DNA from: Phanerodontia chrysosporium
Taxonomy: Eukaryota; Basidiomycota; Agaricomycetes; Polyporales; Phanerochaetaceae
NCBI GenBank assembly: GCA_001910725.1
Contig: MJGA01000001.1
Coordinates: 124,001-188,000, forward strand
Direction of reading: 5' to 3'
DNA: 64,000 nucleotides
A program made the translations under genes and the position numbers. This document shows, piece after piece, positions 26,262 through 37,014 of the stretch (positions are counted from its first letter, which is position 1; each line of letters starts with the position of its first letter). Below the pieces are notes generated by a model that saw only the letters and a list, made by a program, of their open reading frames with translations, was not told where the DNA came from and did no database searches.

Positions 26262-27834
26262 GTCGGGGCGTGCGAGGCGTGATGCGTACGGCGAGGAGAG
26301 AGTTGTCAGAAGGTTCCAAAGATCCGCTTGGGGCGAGGGAGACGGTGGTATATGTGTCGTGGTATAAGCCAGGAGCGTCGTGGGGGTGGAGAAGCAGGAG
26401 GCGCGAGGAGGCAGCAAGGGCAGCGGGCTCGCCGCGCAGAGAGAATGGGCCGACGCTGTCCTGCTCGTCCTTGACGAAGCAAATGTCGACGAGGACGCCC
26501 TGCCCAATAACCCAGAGTCCTGATGGCGCTTACGTAAATTGATGTAACCACCCCTTTGGGAAACGTCCGCTTTGAGACATTGCAACCACGCCCCCTGCTC
26601 CTCGAGGCGTCCATGAGGCCCGGAAATGAGCTGAAAAATTGCAAAGTTGCAGAATGTATCTCAGTTGCTTCGCTCACAGTGTACTAGCTCCTCCCAACGA
26701 GCCGCGACACGCAACGCACACGGCCGACGTACTCTGGCGCCTCTTGGACCCTGAGCAGCGCGCGCTCCCTTGGCGGTCGCACAACCATCAGACAGAGCAA
26801 TTCTCACGTCTGCCCTCTCCTTTCCAAAGCTGCTTTGGATTTCATGCTCGCATGCCTGCACGGAATCACCATGGCCCTGAGCTGACACCGAGCCTCGAGG
26901 CTGCGCACGCCGATGTCACGCACGCATGCACGCTGGAAGCCCCGCACGGTTTACAGAACTTGGGGGACAATAGGCGAGGGATGTCCATCTACCCACGGGG
27001 CATGCATCTTTCCTGCGCTCGATGGGCACGCGGATGCCTCCGAAGAGGCTGTTTCTCGTATGGAAGGCGGCGACTTGGTGGCGTCCGGCGTCTTCCGGCC
27101 CGGCCGGGATCAAAGCTCGCCGTTGCCAACGCCCCAGGAATCACGCTCACACCATCACAAGATCGTCTGCCTTGCGTCCAGAAGTCCATTCGATTTCACA
27201 ACAAAATAGCACAATATCGATAGAGAAGAGTGCGACAGGAAACGAGAGGACCGTGATACGCCTAACGAGGAAAATAACAGAAGAGAGGACAGAGAAGCGC
27301 TTTGTAAAGCTACGGAGAAAAACGAAACGACACAACTTTAGAACGCGAGGCATGGACTGGGAGATTGGGGAATCGCGAGACGGAGAAACGGACAAAGAGA
27401 AAACGTATGCGTGTCTTTGAGGCGATACGAATGTGTTTGTGTTGACGTTTGTTTGGTTTGGGTTGATAGAGGCTGAGAGATGTGTGGTTGGGGTGTAGTA
27501 TGCGACGAACTCGAGCGATGGAGAAGAGAGGAGAAAATCCAGCATGCGAAAGGGGGTGCGTGATGGCATGTCGTGGCATGAAGGTTGGGGACGGCACGGG
27601 GCAGAGAAACCGGCCAATGCGAGAGAGCGTCATCAAAAGAAACGTGAGAGACGTAACGAACTTGAAAGCGTTTGGGGATAGGACCTCCCGCCGTCGGAAG
27701 CTCTGTGGCGGATTAACATATCAAAGAAGACGAACAAACCAAAACACGAGGAGAAGAACGAATAAACGAAGGAAGCCGCGAATTATTCAAGAATACTTGC
27801 CACTCTGCTTCGCACCACGATAACCACCACCACT
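26262..27834. other. Intergenic region between RasGAP and RNA-binding genes
   Basis: Contains the promoter of the RasGAP gene near 26.3-26.7 kb and the 3' flank of the RNA-binding gene (T-rich on the minus strand, 27.2-27.8 kb). A plus-strand frame at 26639-27223 is open for 194 codons but has Cys/His/Arg-rich composition and no domain, so I do not call it. Confidence 0.45.
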
Positions 27835-30800
27835 CTAGGAAGAGGCTTGAAGGGAGTTCTCGTTGCCCGACTTCCACGAGCCCTGGTTGTCCAGGTTCAA
27901 GCTGGCGAGCGTTCCGTTCAAGTCGTGGATCGGGTCGTGCTCACGATCCCGGGTCGGCACGAAGTGGTCCATGCCTTGAGAAGGTCGTCTTGGGACCTCG
28001 GGTCTGCTGACAGCACCTTCCTGACGGCTCGTGGAACGGTTCGGCTGAGCATCGCCAAGGAAGGTCGAGAATGGACGCGCCGAGCTGGGGCGCGACGAAG
28101 CCGCAGGGCCGGTAGGCGACGCCTTGCCACTGCTACCCGATCCCGATACCTTCTCGTCTTGAGGCGTAGACGAGTACCACGGAGCGTAGCCCTTGGAGGA
28201 AGTCGACGAGAAGGACTGCGACTGGCCTGGGGAGACCGAGACATTGTTCTCACGGCCGAGGTTCTCTCCAAGGTAGTTCGGGTCAGGAGAGAACGGCGAG
28301 AAGGAGGAGCCGTAGCTGGAGCCTGGCTCAAAGGATGAAGGGCCGAAGACGTCGAATTGACCCAACGACTGTTGCTGCTGCTGCTGCTGTTGCGGTGGTT
28401 GTTGTGGGTGCTGCTCGCCGCGTTGCTGCACTGCCTGAAGAGCCTCGAGGTTGGCATTGGGAATCTGACTGCCATTGTTCAGGAACTGGGTGATACCGAA
28501 CTTCTCGAGAAGTTGAAGCGCTTGTTCAGGTGTGAGCTGCGGCGGGTTTTGTGGAGGTAGTTGAACTTGCTGGTACTGAGCCTGAAGCGCAGCAGCTTGA
28601 GCTGCCTGAGCCGCTGCCTGCGCTGCCTTGTCTGTGCGGTATTCAGTAAGTGACCTTTTGAGGGTTGTACCGATGCACGCACACTGACTCCGACCCCAGC
28701 TAAGGCGAATCCGACTACCACCAATCGGGAAGCCTTGCATCTTCTCGATAGCGCGCTCGGCATCTGGCTTGCGCACAAACTGCACGAACCCGCAGTGCTT
28801 CCCCACAGGGACTTTGACCTAAAACGTAGAGGTGAGCAGATGTAGCAACCATGCGTGAGACGGGACTTACGTAATGGATCTCGCCGAACGGAGCAAAGAA
28901 CGTCCGTAAGGTCTCCTCCGAGATGAGAGGCGACAACCCTCCAACAAACACGGTCGTGTTGTAGGGGTCCGAAGACGTCAACTGCTCGCCGTTAGGCCCG
29001 ATGAGGTTCGAGAGGATGGCGCGAGCCTGGGCGTGGTGTTTCCACGACTCCTCTGGGATATTGTACCTCTGCGCCATCAGCTGATCGTGGGTCTGTTGCG
29101 CGAGTGCCGCCGAAATGGAGCTAGGGACCGCAGAGTTCGCGGATGCAGGAGACGAGCTGCTGTTGCTGTTCGGCAGTGACTTGAGGGCGTCCTCGGACGG
29201 TGTGGATGCCAGCGTGGCCGAGGAGGCCATGCTGCTCGCCGAGTTGAGGGAAGGCGCAGAGAACGAATTCGGGCCGACAGGTTCCCAAGACCAGGGCCGT
29301 TATTGCCGCCGGCTGACGCGAGCGGCGTTGAGACACTCTTCGTGCCGGTGGGGGCAGGCAGTGCGAGCGAGAGCTGCTGCGGGTCGGGAAGCGATGAATA
29401 CGGCGATGGGTATTGCATCTGCGAGAAGTCCATGTTTACGCCTGGCACCGGCTTGAATTTTGCGGTCGCAGGCGAGATTCTCACTGCGGAGATTGGTCAG
29501 AGAGGTGATATGGCTAGCAGGGGAGATACACGTACTGGGCCTGGACAAGCAGTAGAGCCCGTGCATCTCGATGAGCGCACGCTGCTGGTCCGCCTCATCG
29601 CCGAACCTGGGGTTTCCGTTAGGAGGTGACAATAAGAGATGAAGAGAGTGGTCCGCACCTCACGAATCCGTATCCCCTCGAGACGCCAGTGACGGGGTCC
29701 AGCATGATCTTGGCGCTCTTGCAGCTGAGGAAGGGCCTGATGAAGCGCGGTTCCCTATCGTTCCGCAGGCCGAGGACGGGATTGCGGAAGACGGCTACTA
29801 GATCCGAGTTGGACACTTCGGGGGCGAGGTCGCCGACAAAGATGCTGTACTCCTTGGGGTAGTTGGGGTTCTGCGCACCCGGGATGGAGACGGTCGGGGC
29901 GTTGAACGGGACGGAGAGCGGGGCGGTGGGGACGGAGGACGCCCAGTTCATGTTGAACGGCTTGTTGGAGTTGGGCATCGTGAGGGGATTGCCGTTGTTG
30001 GTGCTGTTGACCTGCTGGAGGACGGCGGCGGCGTGTACCTGGGAGGGGAAGGTGAGGAAGCAGTAGCCAGGGTTGTTGGCTTGTCTTCCGGTCAAGGGAT
30101 CGGGGGCAGGACGCGGCACCTTGATACTCACTGGGTCCCAGCCCATGAGGTTGCAGACCTGCTTTGCGTACTCTTCGTCCATCCAGGGCTCTAGTTCGCC
30201 CCACCAGAGGGTCGAGCGAGGGGGCGTCGCGGAGGAGGGGGAGGGAGGGAGGCGACCTGGGCGGAGGTGGGGACGGAGGAGGGTGGGCTGGCCTGGTGGA
30301 ACTGGCGGGCGAGGAAGGCGTCGCGGAGGGAGTCTCTGTCGCTCTGGGTGAAGGCGGCGGGGGCAGAGGTGGGGGCAAAGGGCGGGGGACGGGGAGGGGA
30401 CGCGCGGTGGTGGTGGTGGTGGTGGTTGAGAACCAACTTCTGGGAGACGGGAGGGAGTTGCTGGTGTGGATGGTGCTGGTGCTGCTGATGCTGTCCCGGG
30501 ATGGACTGTGAAAGAGACGGGAGCGGGTGCCGGGGGTGGCTGTTGACGGCGGGCGCGCCGGTCGCCGACGGGGAGCCCCAGCCATCGGCGAGGCCGTTTG
30601 GGCCAAAGATGCGCTGGGCGTGCTGGCCATGGTGGCCTCCTGCAAGGCCGTTCCCCGGCCGGCCCTCCGCGCCCGCGGCACCCAAAATCGAAGACAGCGA
30701 CGTCGACGGCATTGACGCCGACGGCGTGTGGTAGAAGCTCTGCGGGTCCCGGCCGTCTCTGCTCGACAGCCCGTGTCCGTGTCCGTGCCCCTGCCCTTGT

Positions 30801-30976
30801 CCCTCCCGGTGCTCGCGCACCTGCCCGTGCTCCCGCCCCCCGCTCTGCCAGAACTCCCGCCCCCCGAAGTGCGTCCCCTGCGCTGTCGACGACGCCGCTG
30901 TCGGGTTCATCTGAAAGTCCCGCGGGTCAAAGGCAATGTAATCGTACTCGGCGGCGTGCGTGTCGGGCTGTGACAT
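27835..30976 (-). CDS. csx1: Three-RRM RNA-binding protein, Csx1/Nam8/Ngr1 type
   Basis: Post-transcriptional regulator family that binds AU/U-rich RNA. Start ATG 30974-30976 (MSQPDTHAAEYDYIAFDPRD). The N-terminal quarter is low-complexity with a poly-His run and Pro-rich tracts. RRM1 begins TLWWGELEPWMDEEYAKQV (about 30170). RRM2 reads YSIFVGDLAPEVSNSDLVAV (about 29850) with SRGYGFVRF. RRM3 reads NTTVFVGGLSPLISEETLRT (about 28930) with GKHCGFVQF. The C-terminus has a poly-Gln tract and Ser-rich segments and ends at TAG 27835-27837. Going from the N-terminal frame into RRM1 needs one extra base in the G run at 30237-30241 (plus strand). The RRM arrangement with TLWxGxLEPWMD is characteristic of the Csx1/Nam8/TIA-1 branch. 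Confidence 0.9.
28369..28393. repeat. CAG/CTG trinucleotide tract (poly-Gln)
   Basis: CTG-type trinucleotides on the plus strand encode a glutamine run in the minus-strand RNA-binding protein, next to further Gln-rich sequence. Confidence 0.8.
30407..30426. repeat. GTG trinucleotide tract (poly-His)
   Basis: Tandem GTG on the plus strand encodes a seven-histidine run in the N-terminal region of the RNA-binding protein. Confidence 0.8.
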
Positions 30977-32327
30977 CTCCTCTGCTCGCCAGAAGAGCCG
31001 TCCAAGTGGCTGGCCGTCGAGATCGAACCGAAATCGATAACGTCTTCTTCAGGAGTCGGCGACGCCGCGGCAGCGTTTTTGGCCGATGCGACGACGGGGA
31101 TTTCTCTTCGCGTCTTTCTTCTTCTTGCTCGACGCCTCGCGTGGACGCCGATGCGTACGTGTTCTGGATGTGTGTTGTGTGTTTGTAACGATAAAAATAA
31201 AAAAGCAGCGAAAAGCGATGCGGAAACGCAAACGACGAATCAGCGACAAACGGTGCGGTGGAGAGCGATCACAGAAGGCGAGTTCGACAGCGACAACGAG
31301 TAGCACGGTCGTAGAATATACGAACGTAGAGTAGAGGGCCCTCGGCTCAACGGGGGGATCGTCTCGTCACGGCGGGACAGGGCAGCCACGACGGCGCACA
31401 GTGCGAGCTGGACAAGACAAGTCACACACCCCGGACCTTTGCGTAGGCGGAGTTTCTGCCAATTAGCCGGCGGAGTGTTTCTCACGCACTCCGACCGCCT
31501 TTTGCGAGGATCTCCAGCGTCGATACGCGGCCCATGCATCCAGTCTGCAGAGGGAGGTGCTCTCATAAAACCCGGCCGTGCCTCCGTTGCCGCTGCCTCC
31601 TGCTACGTGTCATGCCAGCCTCCAGATGACCCGCGGGCTCGGCGCAGATCGAACGCCATTGTTCCCCCTCGCAGAAGACACATTGTTCCTTGAAAGGGTG
31701 CGCTCTTACGTACATTCGGTGATTTCCTCGTCCTCCGTCACTCCTACTTCCCAAGGCACGAGGATGATCTGCACCTGCCGTCCTCTGTGGGTCCATCGCG
31801 ATACACAGCCTGTAAACAATCGCCTTCCTGAGCGAGCTCGTCGTGTCCTGCCCGCCGTGCTAGCGTCCGCCGCCGCTGAGACCGCCGCAACCTCAGACTC
31901 GGGCTCCGCCAGCTCTTAGCTCCATCACGCTCTTCCCCAAATCTTCACTTCGATCTGACGCCAGAGGACAATAAGCCACTGGCCTCCACCGATTCCCACA
32001 TTCCATAACCAGTCTTGACAACCCTCTGGATGATCTTCCTGATCAACCGTATTTGCACGGTCCTCCAGGCGCCTCCAACCCAGGAAAGGGCACTTGAACG
32101 TCTCAAACTCGGCACGAACGGCCCACAATCAGGTTCGCAGTGCTCTCGAACAAGGCCAGCCTGGCAACGTCCGCACTAGGTGCTGCCGTCCCGGGTGCAC
32201 GCTACAATGGGCAGCCCGCAGCATCACCCGCCGTCGCGACCGCAGTCAGTTCAGGGTGGCCGTGCCGTCTGTAGTAGTGACCCGCTGGAAATTGATGCCC
32301 GCGAGGAGCATTGTCTGCGCTGGACCT

Positions 32328-32394
32328 GGTACGGTTGCCGAACAGGCTCAGGTCAGGAGTGAAAAGCGCATTCCACGCCGGCAAACCGGTGATG
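32328..32394 (+). repeat. Inverted repeat, left copy
   Basis: 67 bp starting GGTACGGTTGCCGAACAGG and ending ACCGGTGATG. It matches the reverse complement of 33275-33341 with about five mismatches. Weaker similarity continues beyond the inner end. Read on the minus strand both copies share the peptide-like string NALFTPDLSLFGNRT. Confidence 0.85.
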
Positions 32395-33274
32395 CAATCA
32401 CGGGCGGCTACGGAATCCGCCTTCAACGCTCAAAACGCGATATCTGAGGAAATTTGCCCTGCTGGGACGTCTTGGGTATGGTCTGCAGCAAAATCATGCA
32501 CGTATGAAGGGTAGGAAGTCTCAGAACTCAAATGACGAAGAATCCATGAGGTGACGAGGCGGGGACTCAAGAAGCGCCGAACTGGGATCAGGACCCCGGA
32601 GCACTGCGCAGCGTAGATGATGCCTTTTGCCATGCAACACGGCAGCTCCTTTCGTAGACTTTCCAAGGACATATTACTTATATGCACCATGACATAGACC
32701 GATAATTGAGGGCCCGTGTAGAAATGCCTCGGACCATCAACTCCTCGGCAGCTTCAGGTTGTCTAAACTTGAGAGTGTGTTGCTTGCTTTTGCTCCCTCC
32801 GATGCATCTATACACAGTCCAAACTTGTTGAGACACCTTAGGAGACCGACAGCACTTATTTTTTTTTGCCTGCGGGATCTCACTGCAAGGATACATGTAT
32901 ATACAAGGATGCCTATGCAGAGTGTATAAATCTATGCTGATTGACGGTCATGTGAAGACACCGGATCCTTCAGCTCCTGAACATCATATACTGTTGGCTG
33001 CTTCTAACCTGTCTATTCTAGCGACGATTTTCGACGCGAAATGTAGCTTGCGGACTGTCAGTGTTCCGGGGTCTCAGCGCTATCTTCTGCTAGGCACCGC
33101 AGCGCTTGTGCAGATGCCCCATCGCCTTTCGCTTTGAACGATTGCGGACAGCTTGGGCACACAAGCTAACATCCTGGTAGCCATGTGCATGCCATATAAC
33201 CCTGCCGTAGACCGAATTGTGTTGGGCAAGGCCGCGGGGCTTCGATATTACGGGCGCCTAGCTACCCATGGCGC

Positions 33275-33341
33275 CATCACCGGTTTGCCGATGCGCAACG
33301 CGCTTTTCACTCCTGACCTGAGCCTGTTCGGCAACCGTACC
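33275..33341 (-). repeat. Inverted repeat, right copy
   Basis: Reverse-complement partner of 32328-32394, the same 67-bp length with about 92% identity. It lies inside a plus-strand open frame (33153-33401), which may be a remnant of a coding repeat. Confidence 0.85.
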
Positions 33342-34399
33342 TGGCCTGTGGGCGCGCACCCGGCCGGTCGAGCGACCATCGCGCGATCCGACGCCGCCTA
33401 GCCTATCCTGTGCGGGTGCCGCGTCGCGCTCGATGCGCGCTTTCGGATGTGGCTCGCGCGTGCGCGCTCACATAGGTCCGTAAGTCGCTACATCTGCCCT
33501 CGCCAGTGCCGAGTCGAGCTATAGCATACGCATCGTTCTGCTGTTCCCGGGCAGCGCGACGTGCTAGTGCATGGTCATGGGGCGCGCAGCTGTGGTCTGG
33601 CTAGGAGGCTACAGCTTCCTCGCGCGGACTAGTCATGGCGCCGCGTTCCAAGTGGTCTGCCCCGAAACATTCTCCGCGTCGCGCTATCGCGGGTGGTCGC
33701 AGTCTCGTTCGCGTGTATGTGTGCTTTGATAGTGACCAGGTGCTGCCTTAAATCTGCAGGCCATGCCGATAGGGCCTTGGAGCACGCGTGGTGGCGACAT
33801 TACACAGGCACGCTAAGCGCTAAACTCAGACCATTTTGGACTCTTTTGTACCGATGTGCCAACAAAATAATTATAGTGCTCTTCTGAGCTTATCCATTAC
33901 AATCTACGATCTCTAGGTTCTGGTAGAGAATACTTTCAATGAGAAGATGAGCCCGGGGTGACATTCGTCGCAGCGGGAGATTAGCTGCTTATCTCCGAAT
34001 TGCCAGATATGGAAGACGTCGGTCGTTTGATCCGCCCTCGTTCGCCTCGGATGCCTCAGACCTCTGCTCGGGACAATGTCTTGCAGTTCGCTCCTGTGGC
34101 AGGGCTGAAAAGGGTCGATACGGCAACATACCGCGCAGAATAATCCCCCTCGCAGTTGCCCAGGTATGAGAATACATGCCTCTTCGGCTTCGGCGACTTG
34201 TCATTTCTGTCCACCGAGCCGGTGTCGGCTACATGGGGACATGTGCACTCTGAACACTGATAAAAGCATCCTCTTCGTACAGCGTTGTGAATGTTACCCT
34301 TCCATACAGGCGTGTCCCCCGAACTCCACGTGAAATCCCGCCGATGAGGCGACCGGGCGGAACGAGCTCGGTAGTAAGCGCTCGAATTCCGACCTCACT

Positions 34400-34405
34400 T
34401 ATATA
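34400..34405 (+). promoter_or_regulatory. TATA box of the thioesterase-like gene
   Basis: TATATA lies 54 bases before the ATG at 34459, giving a predicted short leader. Confidence 0.5.
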
Positions 34406-34458
34406 CCGAACCATGCTAGGCGTCGCCGACGCGTGCATCTGTTCTCTCCCGCGCCGCC

Positions 34459-35650
34459 ATGCCGCCGCTCTACCAGGCCATCAACGCAGAGTTTGCGTAC
34501 AAGGAGGGTGGGGACAAAGGACGCGCGGTGTATCGCGGGGTGTTGCATGAGGAGTGGACCGTCATCTCGTGAGCGCGTTTGATTCTTGTGCACCGCGGTC
34601 TAATCAAGCTGGGCCGAACAGAGTCCCAAACGGAGGTGAGTCCCGTACGTAACCACTCTGCAGCTTAACTGAAGCCCCGTTCGATAGGCTACGTGCTTGC
34701 ACAGGTCGTAGAAGCCGCAGTGAAGCACCAGGACTCTACTCCGCACCCCGACCCTATCCATGTCACCGCACACTTCATGCGGGCGTCGGTGGTGGGCCCC
34801 TTCGAGGTGTACATCCGCGACGTCAAGACGGGCCGCGACCTGAAGCACCTTTCCGCAACGCTGGTGCAGAACGTGAGCGCCGAACCATCCGGAGCCCCGA
34901 GCACTGTCTCACCGCACCCACAGAACGAAGAGAAGATCCTCGTCCAGCTCATCTTCGGACGTCTGTCACCCGCCGCCGACCCAGAATACCGCGCGCCGAT
35001 GACACTCGAGCCGCCGTCGCCGTACGCCGTGCCCCCGCCGCTGCAGACACACCCCGCGTTCTGCACGCCGTCGGACACCTGGCAGCAGCCGCGGTACAAC
35101 TTCCGCGCGCACATCCGCGGCGCGCCGGACCCCGTGTACGTGCGGCTGCGCGAGGCGCCGCAGCGCGGGCTGCAGTGGGGCGACTACCTCACGCTGTGCG
35201 ACGCGCGCGAGCGCCTGCGCCCGGCGATGCTCGCGTTCTTCGCGGACTGCTTCACGTCGTACCCTGTCATGCTGCCCACGCTCACGACGCAGAAGATGTG
35301 CGTCCTCTCATGCTTCGCGTGTGCTGACAATACTCAGTCGCTTGCACAGCTGGCTGCCGACAATAGTCATGACGATCGAGTTCAAGTTCCCGATACCGAA
35401 GGCGTCGGACCCGCATACGTCACAGCGCACCGTCGCTATCTTCACTCAGAGCAAGTTCGTGAACGAACCAAATGCACGACATGACGCGGTAATTGAGCTC
35501 TGGACGGCGCCTGCGGATGTCGGAGACGGTAAGGCTCCTACAGACGACAGTTGGAAGGAGCATCAACGGTGTTTGGCCGTGTCTACACAAATGGCGCTTG
35601 TGACTCCTGCTGCTGTGAATCGCAGGCAAGGAGCGAGGGGAAAGCTGTAG
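34459..35650 (+). CDS. Thioesterase-like (hot-dog fold) family protein
   Basis: Fungal acyl-CoA thioesterase-like protein of the two-hot-dog superfamily. Start ATG 34459 (MPPLYQAINAEFAYKEGG). Exon 1 ends at 34568. A 14-nt microexon (34622-34635) supplies VPNG, and the next exon reads GYVLAQVVEAAVKH. The first domain has the family-typical DPIHVTAHFMRASVVGPFEV. The second domain ends TSYPVMLPT, then after an intron with acceptor near 35349 WLPTIVMTIEFKFPIP. The VPNGGY element made by splicing is the usual conserved turn of these proteins, which supports the microexon. Substrate unknown; acyl-CoA hydrolysis is inferred from the family. Stop at 35648-35650. Confidence 0.85.
34622..34635 (+). other. 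14-nt coding microexon
   Basis: Bounded by an ACAG acceptor and a GTGAGT donor. It joins TC|A GTC CCA AAC GGA G|GC to restore the conserved VPNGGY string of the thioesterase-like gene. Confidence 0.85.
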
Positions 35651-35871
35651 GAAGAGTATCATCTGAGATTTCTTGGATATACCTGTGGACTACGGAGTCC
35701 ATGAACTGAGGATATACCATGTTTACGGATGCACGCGACGTGCCAGGCTGATCTAGAGCAGTAGGAGATATGCCCGGCTTGTTAAATTCCAGAATACAGT
35801 ACATGATTACGTTGGTCGTGTGCAATGTTGTTGACCGATGTGCTCCAATTGATCCTCTAGCAGCCCTGTCC

Positions 35872-36713
35872 TTATGAGTTGAACTGTAAGTAGCGTCAGC
35901 ATACGTAACTATGAGACGCAGTCGGACTACGTACTGCGAGCAGGTACGACTCCGCGACAACACGCGCCCGTGCATTCAAGCTCAACTTCATCTCGCTGAT
36001 TTCCTTGTCGACTTCCTCCATGAACCTATCTCGGAGTCAGATACATGTAGCGTGGGAAGAGGCAAGGTACTGACTGTATGATGAAGTCGACGATCTTGTG
36101 CTTGAGCATGGTGTCGGTGTGGTTGTTCGTGATCAGGAATGAGATATCGTATCCCTTCGGGTAGTGATCCCGGTCAGGATTTGAGTCCTTACATGCAAGA
36201 GTAAGGGACGCACCTTCACAGGCTTCCTCCGCAAGACAATGAAGCTCTCCGCCCGCTGCATCATGAAACGCGTGAACTTGTGGCAGAGGATCCTCTCAAT
36301 CTCGTCCGCCTGCTTGATCTTGATGCTGAGCCGAATAGAGTTGACTGACGCCTCGATGAGCACCCGCTCGTTCTCATTCCGGGAGATCGTGAGGGGCTGG
36401 AGGAGCACCTCCTTCGAGCCGCTGCACGAACGCATGTGCGACGAGGTCAGGGATGTCTGCCTGGTTACATGCCTCAAACGTGCTCACCCGACTTCGACCT
36501 CAGGCTTGTTGTGCCTTTCCACAATCTACAAGCTCCCTGTCAAGCAGGTTCCCTTCGGCTGCAGTGTCGACATACCTGAGACGAGAAGTCCTGCAGGGTT
36601 AGTGCTGCGGTAAGTGTCGAGCGCACAGCGGCTAGATATGGGCGGAGGACGTTGGACTGCGCTTCCAGGAGTCAAGACAAATGTATCGCGTTCAGCTATT
36701 GAACACAGACCAT
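35872..36713 (-). CDS. ARC19: Arp2/3 complex subunit 4 (ARPC4, p20)
   Basis: Core subunit of the seven-protein Arp2/3 complex that nucleates branched actin. The start ATG (36711-36713) is followed at once by an intron ending GCGCAG. The next exon reads [20 protein letters not shown] and DFSSQ. Further exons give [68 protein letters not shown] and [20 protein letters not shown]. The tail is AESYLLAFNS, with the last exon holding only FNS and the stop (TAA 35872-35874). Sequence and length match the strongly conserved ARPC4 family throughout. Convergent with the thioesterase gene. Confidence 0.96.
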
Positions 36714-37014
36714 GATGGAGTGGTTTCTGAACCAGCGGACAAGATAGTATAGCGATGACGGTGAGCGGGCTTTGGCGGCACAGTAACGAGCGGCGACACG
36801 TGGGAAAGATCGGATCGGGTTGAGTATGGGACCCCGCAGACCCTTTACCGTAGAAAAGACGAACTAAATTTCATAGCCAACGGAGACACAAGGATACATA
36901 GAACCATGACTATTGAGAATGTACTATTGCTACGCTTCAATTGAGCTACGGTGGAAGGAAATCTGGTATTAGAGGGTAGTATGGTAACATACCCAACATC
37001 CAGCGGAGGCTCTG
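36714..37014. other. Intergenic, ARPC4 promoter
   Basis: Upstream region of ARPC4 and 3' flank of the F-box gene. No gene seen. Confidence 0.5.

Larger units (their letters stand above)
30977..34399. other. 3.4 kb gene-poor region with repeat remnants
   Basis: Begins with the promoter of the RNA-binding gene (to about 31300). A plus-strand frame at 31578-31919 is open for 113 codons but unsupported. From about 32.1 to 33.9 kb the sequence has no gene-like exon chain and contains a diverged inverted repeat. A T-run and AT-rich patches occur near 32860 and 33840. It looks like decayed repetitive DNA; the element type cannot be named from the sequence. Confidence 0.5.

Noticed and set aside
26639..27223. 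194-codon plus-strand frame upstream of the RasGAP gene
   Set aside because: Composition is Cys/His/Arg-rich and irregular, with no domain, signal peptide or splice partner.
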